64,000 nucleotides of DNA from the NCBI GenBank assembly GCA_910583695.1, contig CAJTZL010000004.1:1-64000 (forward strand), read 5' to 3'. The notes below the pieces were generated by a model, which saw nothing but the letters and a program-made list of their open reading frames with translations, made no database searches and was not told where the DNA came from. The stretch comes from an uncultured Oscillibacter sp. (GTDB taxonomy: Bacteria; Bacillota; Clostridia; Oscillospirales; Oscillospiraceae). This document shows positions 15,894 to 24,084 of this stretch, one piece after another (the stretch's first letter is position 1; each line of letters opens with the position of its first letter). The position numbers and the translations under genes are program-made.

Positions 15894-16142
15894 TTACTTG
15901 TTCAGCTTGTTCGCCAGATAATTCACCGCGTCCCCCACGGTCTTGAGGGAGGAGAGCTCCTCCTCCTCAATCTCGCCGACCTCGAACTCCTCCTCCATGG
16001 CCATGACCAGCTCCACCAAGTCCACGGAGTCCGCCCCCAGGTCCCCCTCAAAGGCGGTGTCCATGGTAATATCCTCCGGCTCCTTGGCGAACTGCTCCGC
16101 CACCAGCTCTCGCAGGACTTTTAAAATCTCTTCGTTTGACAT
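15894..16142 (-). CDS. acpP: Acyl carrier protein
   Basis: 82 aa, strongly acidic. The phosphopantetheine attachment Ser is in GADSVDLVELVMAMEEEF (residue 40); the family usually has DSLD, here DSVD. Carries acyl chains in fatty acid synthesis. It lies between plsX and rnc, the standard place for the primary ACP. AAGGAG ribosome site. It is a few residues longer than the usual 77, with a slightly longer EIEEEELSSLK acidic loop. Confidence 0.92.
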   Translation of the reverse strand: MSNEEILKVLRELVAEQFAKEPEDITMDTAFEGDLGADSVDLVELVMAMEEEFEVGEIEEEELSSLKTVGDAVNYLANKLNK

Positions 16143-16228
16143 TGCCGTTTCACTCCTTCATAGACTTGTCTCTCTTGAGACGACAGGCTTTTCATGAAGC
16201 CTATCATACGGCAGACGCCGCCGCTCTG

Positions 16229-17275
16229 TCAAGGGGCATCCGGCAAATTTTGCCTGTTTGCCTCGACTTTCATCAATTCGATGTTCTCCTGAACGTCGGC
16301 GATGAAGCCGCTGGCGGCGTATTCCTCCGCCCGGAGGATGGCATTGCGGATGGCCCGGGCGTCGGAGGAGCCGTGGGCCTTGATGACGGGCTTGGAGATA
16401 CCCAGAAAGGGGGTCCCCCCCACCTCGCTGGGGTCCAGCAGCTTTTTCATCTCCGCCAGATTTCCCCTCACCAGCCCCGCCGCGATTTTCGTCCTCGTGC
16501 TGGAGAGGAAAACCTTCTTCAGCTCCTTCAAAAGGAACTTGGCGGTGCCCTCCAGGGATTTCAGCATCACGTTCCCGGTGAAGCCGTCGGCTACCAGCAC
16601 GTCGGCCCCGCCCAGCATGGCGTCTCCGGCCTCCAGGTTCCCCACGAAGTTCAGCCGTCCGGCCTTCGCCGCCTCGGTCAGCAGGGCGTGGGTCTCCTGC
16701 CGGAGGCCGTCCCCCTTCTCCGACTCCGCGCCGATGTTCAGCAGGGCCACACGGGGCCGCTCCACCCCCAGGACCCGCCTGGCGTAGTAATTCCCCAGGT
16801 AGGCGAACTGGAGCAAATATTCCGGCGTACACTCGGCGTTGGCCCCGCAGTCGCACAGGAGCATGCGGCCCTCCGCCGTGGGCAGGACGGGTCCCATGGC
16901 CGCCCGGCGGATGCCCCGGATGCGCTTCACCACCAGGGTGGCTCCCGCCAGCAAGGCCCCGGTGGACCCGGCGGAGACGAAGGCATCCCCCTCGCCGCTT
17001 TTCAGCAGGTTCAAGCCCACTGTCAGGGAGGAGTCCTTTTTCTTTTTAAAGGCGGTGGCGGGATCGTCGGCGATTTCCACCACCTCCGCGGCGTCCCGGA
17101 GCTCCACACCGGAGGGGAGGTTCTTCTCCCCGCACTGCTCCACGGCCTTCAGAATGTCCGCCATCCGGCCCACCAGGATCACATCCGTGCCGTATGCCTT
17201 ATGGGCCTCCAGGGCCCCCTGGACCACGGCCAGAGGGGCGTTGTCCCCTCCCATAGCGTCCACGATGATCTTCAT
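16229..17275 (-). CDS. plsX: Phosphate acyltransferase PlsX
   Basis: 348 aa. Makes acyl-phosphate from acyl-ACP for phosphatidic acid synthesis with PlsY; membrane-associated. The N-terminus KIIVDAMGGDNAP is diagnostic; further conserved segments are SAGSTGALLAGATLVVKRIRGI near 105, LLCDCGANAECTPEYLLQFA near 145, and VLVADGFTGNVMLKSLEG near 235. Followed by acpP, its substrate carrier, 86 bases downstream; preceded by trmFO with only 25 bases between, so probably cotranscribed. Confidence 0.95.
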   Translation of the reverse strand: MKIIVDAMGGDNAPLAVVQGALEAHKAYGTDVILVGRMADILKAVEQCGEKNLPSGVELRDAAEVVEIADDPATAFKKKKDSSLTVGLNLLKSGEGDAFVSAGSTGALLAGATLVVKRIRGIRRAAMGPVLPTAEGRMLLCDCGANAECTPEYLLQFAYLGNYYARRVLGVERPRVALLNIGAESEKGDGLRQETHALLTEAAKAGRLNFVGNLEAGDAMLGGADVLVADGFTGNVMLKSLEGTAKFLLKELKKVFLSSTRTKIAAGLVRGNLAEMKKLLDPSEVGGTPFLGISKPVIKAHGSSDARAIRNAILRAEEYAASGFIADVQENIELMKVEANRQNLPDAP

Positions 17276-17300
17276 GCTTGACCCTCCCGTTTGTTTCTGT

Positions 17301-18608
17301 TTATTCCAGCGCGGCGGCCCGCAGCGCCTCTATCCGCTCCAAGGACCGGCGGCTGAGTTCCGCGTTCTTGTTCCGTTTCCCCTTGACTCGGCGGCCCAGC
17401 GGGGGCATGATGCCGAAGTTGATGTTCATAGGCTGGAAGACCGTGACGGACGGATTGGAGACATACAGCCCCAGCGCGCCGATGGCGGTCTCCTGGGGGA
17501 AGTCCACCGGGGGCAGACCCCGGAGCCGCCGGGCCGTCTCCACCCCCGCCAGGAAGCCGCTGGCGGCGGATTCCACATAGCCCTCCACGCCGGTCATCTG
17601 CCCGGCAAAGGAGATGCGGGGCTCCGCCTTGAGGCGGTAGTAGCGGTCCAGAAGCCGGGGGGAGTTCAGGAAGGTATTGCGGTGCATGACGCCGTAGCGC
17701 AGGAACTCCGCGTCGTGAAGGGCGGGGATCATGGAGAACACCCGCCGCTGTTCCGGGAAGCGCAGGTGGGTCTGGAAGCCCACCAGATTGTACACGCTGC
17801 CCTCCTGGTTGTCCCGCCGGAGCTGGACCACGGCATAGGGTTCCCTTCCCGTCCTGGGGTCTGTGAGACCCCGGGGCTTCAGGGGCCCGTAGCAGAGGGT
17901 CTCCCGGCCCCGCCGGGCCATAACCTCCACGGGCATGCAGCCCTCAAATACCCGCTTGTCCTCAAAGCCGTGGACCTCCGCCTCCTGGGCGGTGGTGAGG
18001 GCCTGCCAGAAGGTCTCGTACTCCTCCTCGGACATGGGGCAGTTCACGTAGTCCGCCGTGCCCCGGTCATAGCGGGAGCCCATCCAGGCCTTTTCCATGT
18101 CGATGCTCTCGGCGGAGACTAAGGGGGCCGCCGCGTCGTAGAAGTGGAGGGCCGAATCGTCCCCCAGCAAAGCCTGGAGGCGTTCCGCCAGGGCGTCGGA
18201 GGTCAGGGGGCCGGAGGCCACAACCACCTCGCCCTCCGGGAGCTCCGTCACCTCCCCGGGGACCACGGTGATGTTGGGGTGGCTTTGCAGCCGCTCCGTC
18301 ACCAGCCGGGCAAAGCCGTGGCGGTCCACCGCCAGGGCGCCGCCGGCCTCCACCCGCGTGGCGTCGGCGCAGGAGAGGATGAGGGAGTCCAGGCGGCGGA
18401 GCTCTTCTTTCAAGAGGCCCACGGCGTTTTCCAGCTGGTCGCTCCGCAGGGAGTTGGAGCAGCAGAGCTCGGCGAAGTACGCCGTTTCATGGGCGGGGGT
18501 CTTTTTTTCGGGCTTCATCTCCCGAAGGGTCACGCTGACGCCTCGTTTGGCAAGCTGCCAGGCACATTCGCTGCCGGCCAGGCCGGCGCCGATGACGGTT
18601 ACTTGCAT
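17301..18608 (-). CDS. trmFO: Methylenetetrahydrofolate-tRNA (uracil-54-C5) methyltransferase TrmFO
   Basis: 435 aa FAD protein that methylates U54 in the T-loop of tRNA using methylene-THF. N-terminal dinucleotide motif VIGAGLAGSECAWQLA; the family motif LCCSNSLRSDQL near residue 48; and QMTGVEGYVESAASGFLAG near 335. The start follows AGGAGG. It normally adjoins topA; here a two-gene insert and a repeat-like gap separate them. The folate supply genes folT-folC are nearby. Confidence 0.95.
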   Translation of the reverse strand: MQVTVIGAGLAGSECAWQLAKRGVSVTLREMKPEKKTPAHETAYFAELCCSNSLRSDQLENAVGLLKEELRRLDSLILSCADATRVEAGGALAVDRHGFARLVTERLQSHPNITVVPGEVTELPEGEVVVASGPLTSDALAERLQALLGDDSALHFYDAAAPLVSAESIDMEKAWMGSRYDRGTADYVNCPMSEEEYETFWQALTTAQEAEVHGFEDKRVFEGCMPVEVMARRGRETLCYGPLKPRGLTDPRTGREPYAVVQLRRDNQEGSVYNLVGFQTHLRFPEQRRVFSMIPALHDAEFLRYGVMHRNTFLNSPRLLDRYYRLKAEPRISFAGQMTGVEGYVESAASGFLAGVETARRLRGLPPVDFPQETAIGALGLYVSNPSVTVFQPMNINFGIMPPLGRRVKGKRNKNAELSRRSLERIEALRAAALE

Positions 18609-18940
18609 GGGGATTCACCTCCTGGGTGGGGGTTGTACTCGCCCTTGCGGGCGGGGGGGATTTCAGCCATGATGATGGCTGGGCATTGCACCCCCCATTT
18701 TCTCTTTTTCTTCCAGAAGAAAACGAGAAAACGGGCCGTGCACGGTCCAAAAGAGAAAAAGAAGTAACGGCCTGCGGGGGACGGGGGACCGCGGCTGAAT
18801 GATCGGCGGAGCCGGAATGACTTCCCTCGCGCAATCGGATTCGGCGGGGGTTTGTCCTTCACCGAATGGACAGGCTCCTCTTTCCGCTGCCGCTGATCTG
18901 GTGGTAGGGGGCATGTGTCCGCCCTCCCCCAGGTTTCCGC
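18609..18940. other. 332-base gap with purine/pyrimidine tract hairpin
   Basis: No gene seen. It holds AGCCATcatcATGGCT (18665-18680 region) and the tract structure at 18698-18764. The rest is GC-rich DNA without a coding signature. A trmFO promoter should be here, but I cannot point to a convincing one. Confidence 0.5.
18698..18764. repeat. Three related 16-nt pyrimidine/purine tracts (hairpin plus mirror repeat)
   Basis: Tract 1 (18698-18713) is TTTTCTCTTTTTCTTC. Tract 2 (18716-18731) is its reverse complement with one mismatch, forming an AT-rich hairpin. Tract 3 (18749-18764) is AAAAGAGAAAAAGAAG, the exact base-by-base complement of tract 1 read in the same direction, hence a mirror image of tract 2. 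It resembles dispersed intergenic repeats of clostridial genomes, but no second copy was noticed in this window. Confidence 0.55.
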
Positions 18941-19150
18941 CTATCTCTCCTCAGACCTTCCCAACAAATAATCGGTAGACACACCAAAGAAATCGGCCAG
19001 TTTCATCAAATCGGGAATCTCAGGATAATGCGTTGCGGATTCATAATACTGGTAAGCCCGCAAACTGCATTGCAGATACTCTGCCATCTGTGCTTGAGTC
19101 CATTTCTTCTCTTTTCGCAATCCTTTGAGCCGCTTTGCAAAAGTCTCCAT
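18941..19150 (-). CDS. Small HTH (XRE/Cro) regulator
   Basis: 69 aa, a single helix-turn-helix domain: FAKRLKGLRKEKKWTQAQMAEYL at residues 4-26, then the recognition helix region (LQCSLRAYQYYE) and the typical C-terminal DFFGVSTDYLLGR. No sensor domain. Starts after AGAGGG. Divergent from an 82-aa protein gene, with a 14 bp inverted repeat in the shared promoter, which is most simply its operator. It may be the control half of a small two-gene module. Confidence 0.82.
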   Translation of the reverse strand: METFAKRLKGLRKEKKWTQAQMAEYLQCSLRAYQYYESATHYPEIPDLMKLADFFGVSTDYLLGRSEER

Positions 19151-19159
19151 AATTCCCTC

Positions 19160-19188
19160 TTGACAAGCAACTTAGTTGCATATATAAT
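19160..19188 (+). promoter_or_regulatory. Consensus promoter of the 82-aa gene
   Basis: TTGACA (19160-19165), 17 bp, TATAAT (19183-19188): both hexamers perfect, the strongest promoter match I found in the window. The -10 lies inside the operator loop. Confidence 0.8.
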
Positions 19189-19204
19189 AATATGCAACTA
19201 AGTT
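19169..19204. promoter_or_regulatory. Operator, 14 bp inverted repeat
   Basis: AACTTAGTTGCATA (19169-19182) and TATGCAACTAAGTT (19191-19204) are perfect inverted copies separated by 8 bases that contain the -10 element. A protein bound here would block both divergent genes. Confidence 0.75.
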
Positions 19205-19223
19205 TCAGATTGGAGGCAACCCT

Positions 19224-19472
19224 ATGTCACCCTTAATGCAAACCATCTGCGACGATCTCCGTGCCTACGCTCTGGACGGATACATAGACAGCCGCGCGCG
19301 GGACGCCTACGCCGCCGAGCTTGCCCAGCTCTACGGCGCGCTGTCCGCCGCCCTGCCGGAGTGCTGTCAGGCGCTCCTCCAGCAGTACGTCCTTGCCTTG
19401 AACGCCCGCGCCCTCATGGAGCAGGAAGCCATGTTCCAGGCTGCTTTCGCCGCCGCGAAAGAGCTCTCTTAG
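19224..19472 (+). CDS. Small helical protein, unknown (possibly DUF6809-like)
   Basis: 82 aa, predicted all-helical, acidic N-terminal half and Ala-rich C-terminal half. The pattern LPECCQALLQQYVLALNARALMEQ with a following FQAAFAAAKEL resembles small DUF6809-type proteins of Clostridia, but I am not certain. It has a ribosome site (TTGGAGG) and a perfect consensus promoter. It is divergent from an XRE regulator and convergent with topA, its stop overlapping the topA stop by 4 bases. Codon use is like that of its neighbours. Confidence 0.65.
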   Translation: MSPLMQTICDDLRAYALDGYIDSRARDAYAAELAQLYGALSAALPECCQALLQQYVLALNARALMEQEAMFQAAFAAAKELS

Positions 19473-21823
19473 CCCTCCTCCGGCGTCTCGGCTTTCTTGG
19501 CGGTTGTTTTCTTTGCAGCGGGTTTTTTCGCCGTGGTTTTCTTCGCCGCCGCAGCCGTTTTCGCCGCCGGTTTCTTGGCGGAGGCCGCTTTCGTGGTCTT
19601 GGCCGTTGTCTTCTTGGCCGCCGGTTTCTTCTCGGCGGGCTTCTCCGGCGTTTCCTCCGCCGCGGGGGGCTCCTCCCCCTCCTTCCGGGCCGCAAACCGG
19701 GGATAGCCCCGTTTGTCCTCCGGCAGGAAGTTGGAGCACGCCGGGTTGATGCAGAAGGGCTTCCGGGCTCCCTTGCCCGCCTTCTTGAACATGGTCTGAC
19801 CGCAGGCCGGGCAGTCGTCCTTGACCGGCACGTCCCAGGTCATGAAGTCACATTTTTCCGCCTCCACCTTGCTGGTGGTGTGCTCACAGCAGTAGTAGGT
19901 GTACTGCTTCCCGTTTTTCTTGCTCTTTCCCGTCCGCTTCATCAGCCGCCCGCCGCACTTGGGACAGCGGCCCGGCATCTCCACCACCAGGGGCATGGTG
20001 AAGCTGCACTCCGGGAAGCCCGGACAGGCCAGGAAGCGGCCGAACCGGCCGGATTTCACCACCAGATTCCGCCCGCATTCCGGGCACACCTCCGTGGACA
20101 CCTCGTCGGGCACCTTGATGCGCACGCCCTCCAGGTCCTGCTCCGCCTGTTTCAGGTTCTTGTCAAAATCCCCGTAGAAGTCCCGCAGGACCCCCTTCCA
20201 GGGGATGCTCCCCCCCTCCACGGAGTCCAGCTTCTCCTCCATGTGGGCGGTGAATTTCAGGTCGGCGATGTCGGTGAATTTGTCCTTCATCAGCTCCGTC
20301 ACCACTCGGCCCAGGTTGGTGATTTTTAAATACTTGCCCTCTTTCTCCACGTACATCCGGTCCAGAATGGTGGACACGGTGGGGGCGTAGGTGGAGGGCC
20401 GCCCGATGCCCTGCTCCTCCATGGCCCGGATGAGGGAGGCGTCCGTGTACCGGGCGGGGGGCTGGGTGAAGTGCTGGCTGGGGGCGAAGCCCTTCAGCGC
20501 CAAGGGGTCCCCCTCCTGGAGCTCCGGCAGGGGCGATTCCTTCTCCTCCTTCTCCTCGTCCTTTCCCTCTTCATAGACGGCGGTGTAGCCGGCGAATTTC
20601 AGGCTGGAGGAGCTGGCCCGGAAGTCGTGGCTCCCGGCGGCGATCTCCACGGACACGCTGTCGTATACGGCGTTGGACATCTGGCAGGCCACAAAGCGGC
20701 TCCAGATGAGCTTGTAGAGCCGGTACTGCTCCCCGGTGAGGTCGGCTTTCAAATCCTCCGGGGTCCAGCGGACGTTGCTGGGGCGGATGGCCTCGTGGGC
20801 GTCCTGGGCGTTTGCCTTGGCCTTGTAGCGGTTGGTTTTGGCGTAGGCGTCCCCGTAGCGGCCCAGGATGAAGTCCCTGGCCTCCGCCAGGGCCTCCTCG
20901 GAAAGGCGCAGGGAGTCGGTACGCATATAGGTGATGAGGCCCACGGTGCCCTCCCCGGCGATGTCCACGCCCTCGTAGAGCTGCTGGGCGATGGCCATGG
21001 TCCGCCGGGGGGTCATGCTCAGCTTCCGGGAGGCCTCCTGCTGCATGGTGGAGGTGGTGAAGGGGGGAGAGGGGCTGCGCTGTTTGTCGGTGCGCTTCAC
21101 GCTCTTCACGGAGAAGGCGGCGACTTCCGTCTCCCGGACCACCGCATCCACCTCCGCCTGGGATTTCAGCTCCGCCTTCTTCCCGTCCTTCCCGTGGTAG
21201 CGGGCGGTGAAGGGCTTGTGACCGCCCAGAAGGTTGGCATCCAGGGTCCAGTACTCCTCCGGCTGGAAGGCCTCGATCTCCCGCTCCCGGTCGTCCACCA
21301 TCCGGGTGGCCACGGACTGGACCCGCCCGGCGGAGAGGCCTCGGCGGACCTTCTTCCAGAGCAGGGGACTCAGCTCATAGCCCACCAGCCGGTCCAGGAT
21401 GCGCCGGGCCTGCTGGGCGTCCACCAGATTCTGGTCGATGGCCCGGGGGGACTGAATGCTCTCCTGGACCACCTTTTTCGTGATTTCGTTGAACGTCACC
21501 CGCCGGGTCTTCTCGTCCGACAGGTCCAGCAGGTGCTTGAGATGCCAGGAGATGGCCTCCCCCTCCCGGTCCGGGTCGGTTGCCAGAAACACGGTATCCG
21601 CCGCCTTGGCGGATTTTTTCAGGTCCTTGATGATATCTTCCTTGCCCTTGATGGGCTGGTAAACCGGCTCAAAATCCTGCTCCGGGTCCACGCCCAGCTT
21701 GCTCTTGGGCAGATCCCGCAGGTGGCCCATACAGGCCTTGACGGTGTACTCCTTCCCCAGATACTTCCCGATGGTCTTGGCCTTCGCCGGGGATTCCACG
21801 ATGACCAAATACTGCTTTGCCAT
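19469..21823 (-). CDS. topA: DNA topoisomerase I
   Basis: 784 aa type IA topoisomerase that relaxes negative supercoils. Toprim domain at the N-terminus (YLVIVESPAKAKTIGKYLG; FLATDPDREGEAI with the acidic metal ligands). Active-site Tyr region GTVGLITYMRTDSLRLS near residue 293. Zinc ribbons follow: CPEC...CPGFPEC near 565, CPKC near 605 (its second pair is diverged) and CPACGQ near 660. Residues about 725-784 are a low-complexity Lys/Ala/Thr tail of repeated PAAKK/TTAKK units, histone H1-like, expected to add non-specific DNA affinity. Follows dprA by 48 bases. Confidence 0.95.
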   Translation of the reverse strand: MAKQYLVIVESPAKAKTIGKYLGKEYTVKACMGHLRDLPKSKLGVDPEQDFEPVYQPIKGKEDIIKDLKKSAKAADTVFLATDPDREGEAISWHLKHLLDLSDEKTRRVTFNEITKKVVQESIQSPRAIDQNLVDAQQARRILDRLVGYELSPLLWKKVRRGLSAGRVQSVATRMVDDREREIEAFQPEEYWTLDANLLGGHKPFTARYHGKDGKKAELKSQAEVDAVVRETEVAAFSVKSVKRTDKQRSPSPPFTTSTMQQEASRKLSMTPRRTMAIAQQLYEGVDIAGEGTVGLITYMRTDSLRLSEEALAEARDFILGRYGDAYAKTNRYKAKANAQDAHEAIRPSNVRWTPEDLKADLTGEQYRLYKLIWSRFVACQMSNAVYDSVSVEIAAGSHDFRASSSSLKFAGYTAVYEEGKDEEKEEKESPLPELQEGDPLALKGFAPSQHFTQPPARYTDASLIRAMEEQGIGRPSTYAPTVSTILDRMYVEKEGKYLKITNLGRVVTELMKDKFTDIADLKFTAHMEEKLDSVEGGSIPWKGVLRDFYGDFDKNLKQAEQDLEGVRIKVPDEVSTEVCPECGRNLVVKSGRFGRFLACPGFPECSFTMPLVVEMPGRCPKCGGRLMKRTGKSKKNGKQYTYYCCEHTTSKVEAEKCDFMTWDVPVKDDCPACGQTMFKKAGKGARKPFCINPACSNFLPEDKRGYPRFAARKEGEEPPAAEETPEKPAEKKPAAKKTTAKTTKAASAKKPAAKTAAAAKKTTAKKPAAKKTTAKKAETPEEG

Positions 21824-21871
21824 AGCTACCTCCGTTGTTTCCCGCCCTGCGGGAGGGGGATGAAATTCGCG

Positions 21872-23080
21872 TTATTCCGCCAGCGTCACGGTGCGGGTAT
21901 ACCGCTTGCCGTCGTGCTGGCACACCATGCCGTCAATCTCCAGCATGGTCAAGGCCGACGAGACCCGCCGGGCGGGAATGCCGGTGCTTTGAATCAGGTC
22001 GTCCACCTGAATGGGATTCTCCAAATCCAGGGCCCGCAGAAGGGCCATCTGGTCGTCGGTCAGGCCCGACGGGCTCACGGTCCGGGAGGCTGTCCCGGCC
22101 TCCGCCCGCTCCGGGACGGCCTCCGGCCTCCGCCGGGGCTCCGGGGCGGCCCGCCGCCGGGTGGGCAGGGGCGTCCAGGGCGGAAGGTTCTTGGCGGGAC
22201 GCAGCTTCTCCGGGAAGCGCTCCTGGAAGTCCCGCAGAACGTCCCAGCCCTCTGCCGCCAGCCCTGCGCCGTCCCGAATCAGGCGGTTGCAGCCCACGCT
22301 GTCCGGGGCGTCAATGGGCCCGGGGACGGCGTAAACCTCCCGGCCCTGCTCCAGGGCCAGACGGGCAGTGATCAGCGCGCCGCTGCGCTCCGGGGCCTCC
22401 ACCACCAGCGCCGCCACGCTGAGGCCGGACATGATCCGGTTTCGGACGGGGAAGTGGGCCTTATCCGGCGGGGAGCCCGGCGGATATTCGGACAGCAGCA
22501 CCCCGGCGGCGGCTACGTCGTCGTACAGCGCCCCGTTCTCTGGGGGATAGACAACATCCAATCCGCCGCCCGTCACGCCCACGACGGTTCCGCCCGCCCG
22601 GAGGGCACCCCGGGCAGCGGCGGAATCCACGCCCCGGGCCAGACCCGTCACCACCACCGCGCCGGAGACCGCCAGCTCCCGGCCCAGCCGCTCTCCGCAG
22701 GCGGTTCCGTAGGGCGTGCAGTCCCGGGTGCCCACCACCGCGACGGCCGCCTCCTCGTCCATGACGGGCATGCGGCCCCGGGCATAGAGGAGCAGAGGCG
22801 GGTCGAAGATGTTCCGCAGGCGCTGGGGATACTCCGCGTCCTGAAGGGTCAGGATGCGCTGTCCCAGCCGCTGGCAGTCCGCCAGAATGCGGTCCGCCTC
22901 GGAGAGGTCGTGGTTCCGTGCCAGCTCCGCCCGGGCCGGGGGCAGGTCCTCCGTCAGGAGCAGTTCCTCCCGGTCGGCAAAGAAGACGTCCTCCGGCGAA
23001 CCGAAGTGCCGCAGAAGCGCCAGCCGCTCCGGGCCCTTCAAGCCCGGCAGCTCCGCCAGCCAAACCCAGTATTTCAGCAT
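21872..23080 (-). CDS. dprA: DNA processing protein DprA
   Basis: 402 aa. Loads RecA on incoming single-stranded DNA during transformation or uptake. Central SLOG/Rossmann domain: VAVVGTRDCTPYG near 110, VTGLARGVDSAAARGAL near 145, GGGLDVVYPPEN near 175, EYPPGSPPDKAHFPVRNRIMSGLS near 200 and ERSGALITARLALEQGREVYAVPG near 235. A C-terminal winged-helix (DLENPIQVDDLIQSTGIPARRVSSAL) follows a Pro/Arg linker. I chose ATG 23080 with GAAGGAGG before it. dprA-topA is the standard Firmicutes pair. Confidence 0.94.
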   Translation of the reverse strand: MLKYWVWLAELPGLKGPERLALLRHFGSPEDVFFADREELLLTEDLPPARAELARNHDLSEADRILADCQRLGQRILTLQDAEYPQRLRNIFDPPLLLYARGRMPVMDEEAAVAVVGTRDCTPYGTACGERLGRELAVSGAVVVTGLARGVDSAAARGALRAGGTVVGVTGGGLDVVYPPENGALYDDVAAAGVLLSEYPPGSPPDKAHFPVRNRIMSGLSVAALVVEAPERSGALITARLALEQGREVYAVPGPIDAPDSVGCNRLIRDGAGLAAEGWDVLRDFQERFPEKLRPAKNLPPWTPLPTRRRAAPEPRRRPEAVPERAEAGTASRTVSPSGLTDDQMALLRALDLENPIQVDDLIQSTGIPARRVSSALTMLEIDGMVCQHDGKRYTRTVTLAE

Positions 23081-23164
23081 GTCCGCCCCTCCTTCTGCCC
23101 AAGGCCTTTGTTCCAAGGTCCTTTATACTATATTAAATAAAACCAAAATGCAAGCGTCAATTTT

Positions 23165-23947
23165 TTAAATTTCTCCCCGGGCCGCCTCCCACAGCAGCAC
23201 TGAGGCCGCCGAGGCGGCATTCAAGGACTCGCACCGGGGGCCCATGGGAATCCGAATGGTTCGGTCACAGGCTGCCAGCACCGCCGCCGAGAGGCCCCGG
23301 CCCTCGCTGCCCACGGCCATGGCACAGCGGCGGAGGTCCACCTCCCGCACGTCGGCGGTATCCTCCCGGAGGGCCGCGCCGTAAAGGGGCAGGTCCGCCG
23401 CCCTCAGCAGGGCCGTCAGCTCCTCCAGCGTACAGCGGTGGATGACGGAGCGGAAATGAACCCCCATCCCCGCCCGGACCGTCTTGGGGTTGTAGAGGTC
23501 CGCACAGCCGGGAAGCAGAATCACCGCGGCCCCGAAGGCATCCGCCGTCCGGAGGATGGTGCCCACGTTTCCCGGGTCCTGGACGCCGTCCAGCACCAGA
23601 TACCGCATCCGTCCCCGGGCGTCCGACTCCAGCCGCTCCGGCGGGCCGCCTCCGGGGAAACGGCAGGAAAAGACGACCCCCTGGGGGGTCTCCATAGGGC
23701 TGACAGAGCGCATGACGCTCTCGCTGACCTGAGCCGCCCGGGGAACGCGCCCCTCCAGCTCCCGGGGCAGCTCCGTTCCCTCCGTGTACAGCAGGGCCCG
23801 GACCGGCGCGCCCCACTGGGCCGCCTCCCGGAGGAGCTTGGGGCTGTCGCACAAAAATTCTCCCGTTTCCTCGCGGTAGGAACGGGAGGAGGCCAGCTTC
23901 CGCAGGTGGACGCAGAGGGGATTCGTCCTGCTGGTGATCCGCTCCAT
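23165..23947 (-). CDS. SpoU/TrmH-family RNA 2'-O-ribose methyltransferase
   Basis: 260 aa SPOUT methyltransferase. N-terminal substrate-binding domain (ITSRTNPLCVHLRKL) and the SAM-binding trefoil knot: LVLDGVQDPGNVGTILRTADAFG (motif 1, residues 115-137), AVGSEGRGLS (motif 2, near 208), IPMGPRCESLNAASAASVLLWE (motif 3, near 235). It methylates a ribose in rRNA or tRNA; RlmB-like is most likely. Start after GGAGAGGAGG. Stands alone between dprA and folC. Confidence 0.9.
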   Translation of the reverse strand: MERITSRTNPLCVHLRKLASSRSYREETGEFLCDSPKLLREAAQWGAPVRALLYTEGTELPRELEGRVPRAAQVSESVMRSVSPMETPQGVVFSCRFPGGGPPERLESDARGRMRYLVLDGVQDPGNVGTILRTADAFGAAVILLPGCADLYNPKTVRAGMGVHFRSVIHRCTLEELTALLRAADLPLYGAALREDTADVREVDLRRCAMAVGSEGRGLSAAVLAACDRTIRIPMGPRCESLNAASAASVLLWEAARGEI

Positions 23948-24084
23948 GACAATCTGCCTCCTCTCCTGCCGCCCCCGGCATAGTGACGGAAATGACGGTC
24001 CGCCGCCGTGACAAAATGTAGATTCTTCCTTATCATAAAGGTATCCGCCCGGCTTGTCAAGCGCCGGGCGGTGTTTTCCCTTTT

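Noticed and set aside
19497..19749. Phe/Ala-rich frames over the topA tail suggesting membrane peptides
   Set aside because: They are the complement of the Lys/Ala repeats of TopA; no ribosome site.
20471..23140. 889-codon frame opposite topA and dprA
   Set aside because: The longest frame in the region, but antisense to two housekeeping genes with diagnostic motifs; length is explained by the scarcity of stops in GC-rich DNA.
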